A stretch of 64,000 bases of DNA, taken from assembly GCA_963677815.1 (NCBI GenBank), contig OY782499.1:310001-374000 (forward strand), in the 5' to 3' direction. The stretch's first letter is position 1. Each line of letters opens with the position of its first letter. Position numbers and translations under genes: made by a program. This DNA is from JAEKNW01 sp963677815 (GTDB lineage Bacteria; Cloacimonadota; Cloacimonadia; Cloacimonadales; JAFGVF01). Positions 63,425 to 64,000 of this stretch are shown here, piece by piece. The notes below the pieces were generated by a model. It was not told the DNA's origin, did no database searches, and was given only the letters and a program-made list of their open reading frames with translations.

Positions 63425-64000
63425 ATGTTGGTTTTCATGTTAATTTTATGTTTATCACCTGTGTTTCTACAAGGATATGAAACAATATGGACAAGTAATT
63501 TTGCCCAAGAAGAAAATTATGGATATACTGGTAATGATTTGTACTTACCTACTGATGAATGGAATATTGATAAACAAGGTATTTCTTTAGAATACACCTA
63601 TTTTAAGGTTAAAAATGGCCTTTTAGAGGGAAAGAATTTTGATTGTTCCTACCAGTTAAATGATAATAATCGGGGGATAATCTGGCAAAGCAAAGTTATT
63701 TCTCTTAATGCTGAACTAGATTATTATTGCAATTTCCATTTTGATACTAGCGATAATTGGGATATAGGTAATTCAAGTTCAACAAATGATTTTGTCAAAA
63801 TCGGCTACTACGATGATAATAATCAATATCAGCAAATTTACTACCAATGCGGATCAACTGAAAGAAAAATAATAGGTCATCAGATAAGTAATACTAGTCA
63901 GTGTAGACTTGTTGTAGAAGTAGATAATACTTCATCTAGTGAAATTTTCTCTTTATATTCTGTAGAATTATATAGAGAAACACATTTAGGTGATTCAAGA
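63425..64000 (+). CDS. Secreted protein of unknown function, 5' part only
   Basis: The frame is open to the end of the window. A short signal peptide (MLVFMLILCLSPVFLQG) is followed by ETIWTSNFAQEENYGYTGND, then SLEYTYFKVKNGLLEGK and YYCNFHFDTSDNW, a beta-rich, Asn- and Tyr-rich sequence like the other exported proteins here. AAAGAGG at 63413-63419 supports ATG 63425; in-frame ATGs at 63407 and 63410 are alternatives. A sorting domain, if any, lies outside the window. Confidence 0.7.
   Translation, partial: MLVFMLILCLSPVFLQGYETIWTSNFAQEENYGYTGNDLYLPTDEWNIDKQGISLEYTYFKVKNGLLEGKNFDCSYQLNDNNRGIIWQSKVISLNAELDYYCNFHFDTSDNWDIGNSSSTNDFVKIGYYDDNNQYQQIYYQCGSTERKIIGHQISNTSQCRLVVEVDNTSSSEIFSLYSVELYRETHLGDSR

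Overview
The window is AT-rich DNA (about one third G+C by eye) from a Gram-negative, probably anaerobic and fermentative bacterium. LpxK, Lnt, a FadL-type porin and lipoproteins indicate an outer membrane. Superoxide reductase, rubrerythrins and rubredoxin indicate anaerobic life. Three secreted proteins end in the C-terminal sorting domain used by type IX secretion (YPNPFNP..T motif). Together these point to the FCB group, most likely a Cloacimonadota-like lineage. That placement is an inference from gene content; no rRNA or tRNA gene was found here.

Layout. 1-4.5 kb: mutS2 (3' part), then dnaG and rpoD as an operon with a clear terminator. 4.9-10.1 kb: two secreted sorting-domain proteins, one a gingipain-family (C25) peptidase, sharing a perfect 112-bp 3' repeat. 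10.7-17.5 kb: an ABC-F ATPase, a YjjG-like phosphatase with a phnDCE-type transporter, and a DUF512 FeS protein. 17.6-19.3 kb: an oxygen-defence operon (superoxide reductase, rubrerythrin, rubredoxin, ferritin-like protein). 19.7-21.9 kb: two convergent paralogous lipoproteins, each with a small repeat element just upstream of its start. 22.5-27.6 kb: tldD-tldE, then a 2.3-kb module flanked by a 202-bp duplication of the tldE 3' end. 27.6-30.6 kb: a FadL-like porin and a wrecked AbiE toxin-antitoxin locus whose toxin gene carries a 467-bp MITE with a perfect 8-bp target duplication. 30.7-36.4 kb: pepD, a metalloprotease/SagB-like oxidoreductase pair, and the bioY-bioM-bioN biotin transporter. 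36.6-44.6 kb, all minus strand: a three-gene set around a GlmL/MutL-family ATPase with no mutase beside it, then comF, purQ, purS, a Na/Pi cotransporter and hisS. 44.8-48.4 kb: a hybrid sensor kinase that lacks its phospho-acceptor His, and a type III phosphoglycerate dehydrogenase. 49-51 kb: obg-dprA. 51.5-63.4 kb: recJ, a propeller lipoprotein, lnt, a MerR regulator, lysE, a split lysO, a HAD phosphatase, a DUF4143 ATPase behind duplicated palindromes, lpxK and priA. 63.4-64 kb: the start of another secreted protein.

Most of the longer intergenic gaps hold dispersed non-coding repeats: at least two MITE-like families, a palindromic family that tends to sit beside one of them, hairpins with variable stems and a recurring AAGGATG-like loop, and an AGCTCCAGAGG-type repeat. 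No CRISPR array, IS transposase, prophage or complete defence system was seen. The best candidates for undescribed biology are the GlmL-like operon (36585-39980), the MITE that excises on paper to restore abiEii, and the tldE-end duplication that brackets a secreted-protein gene.
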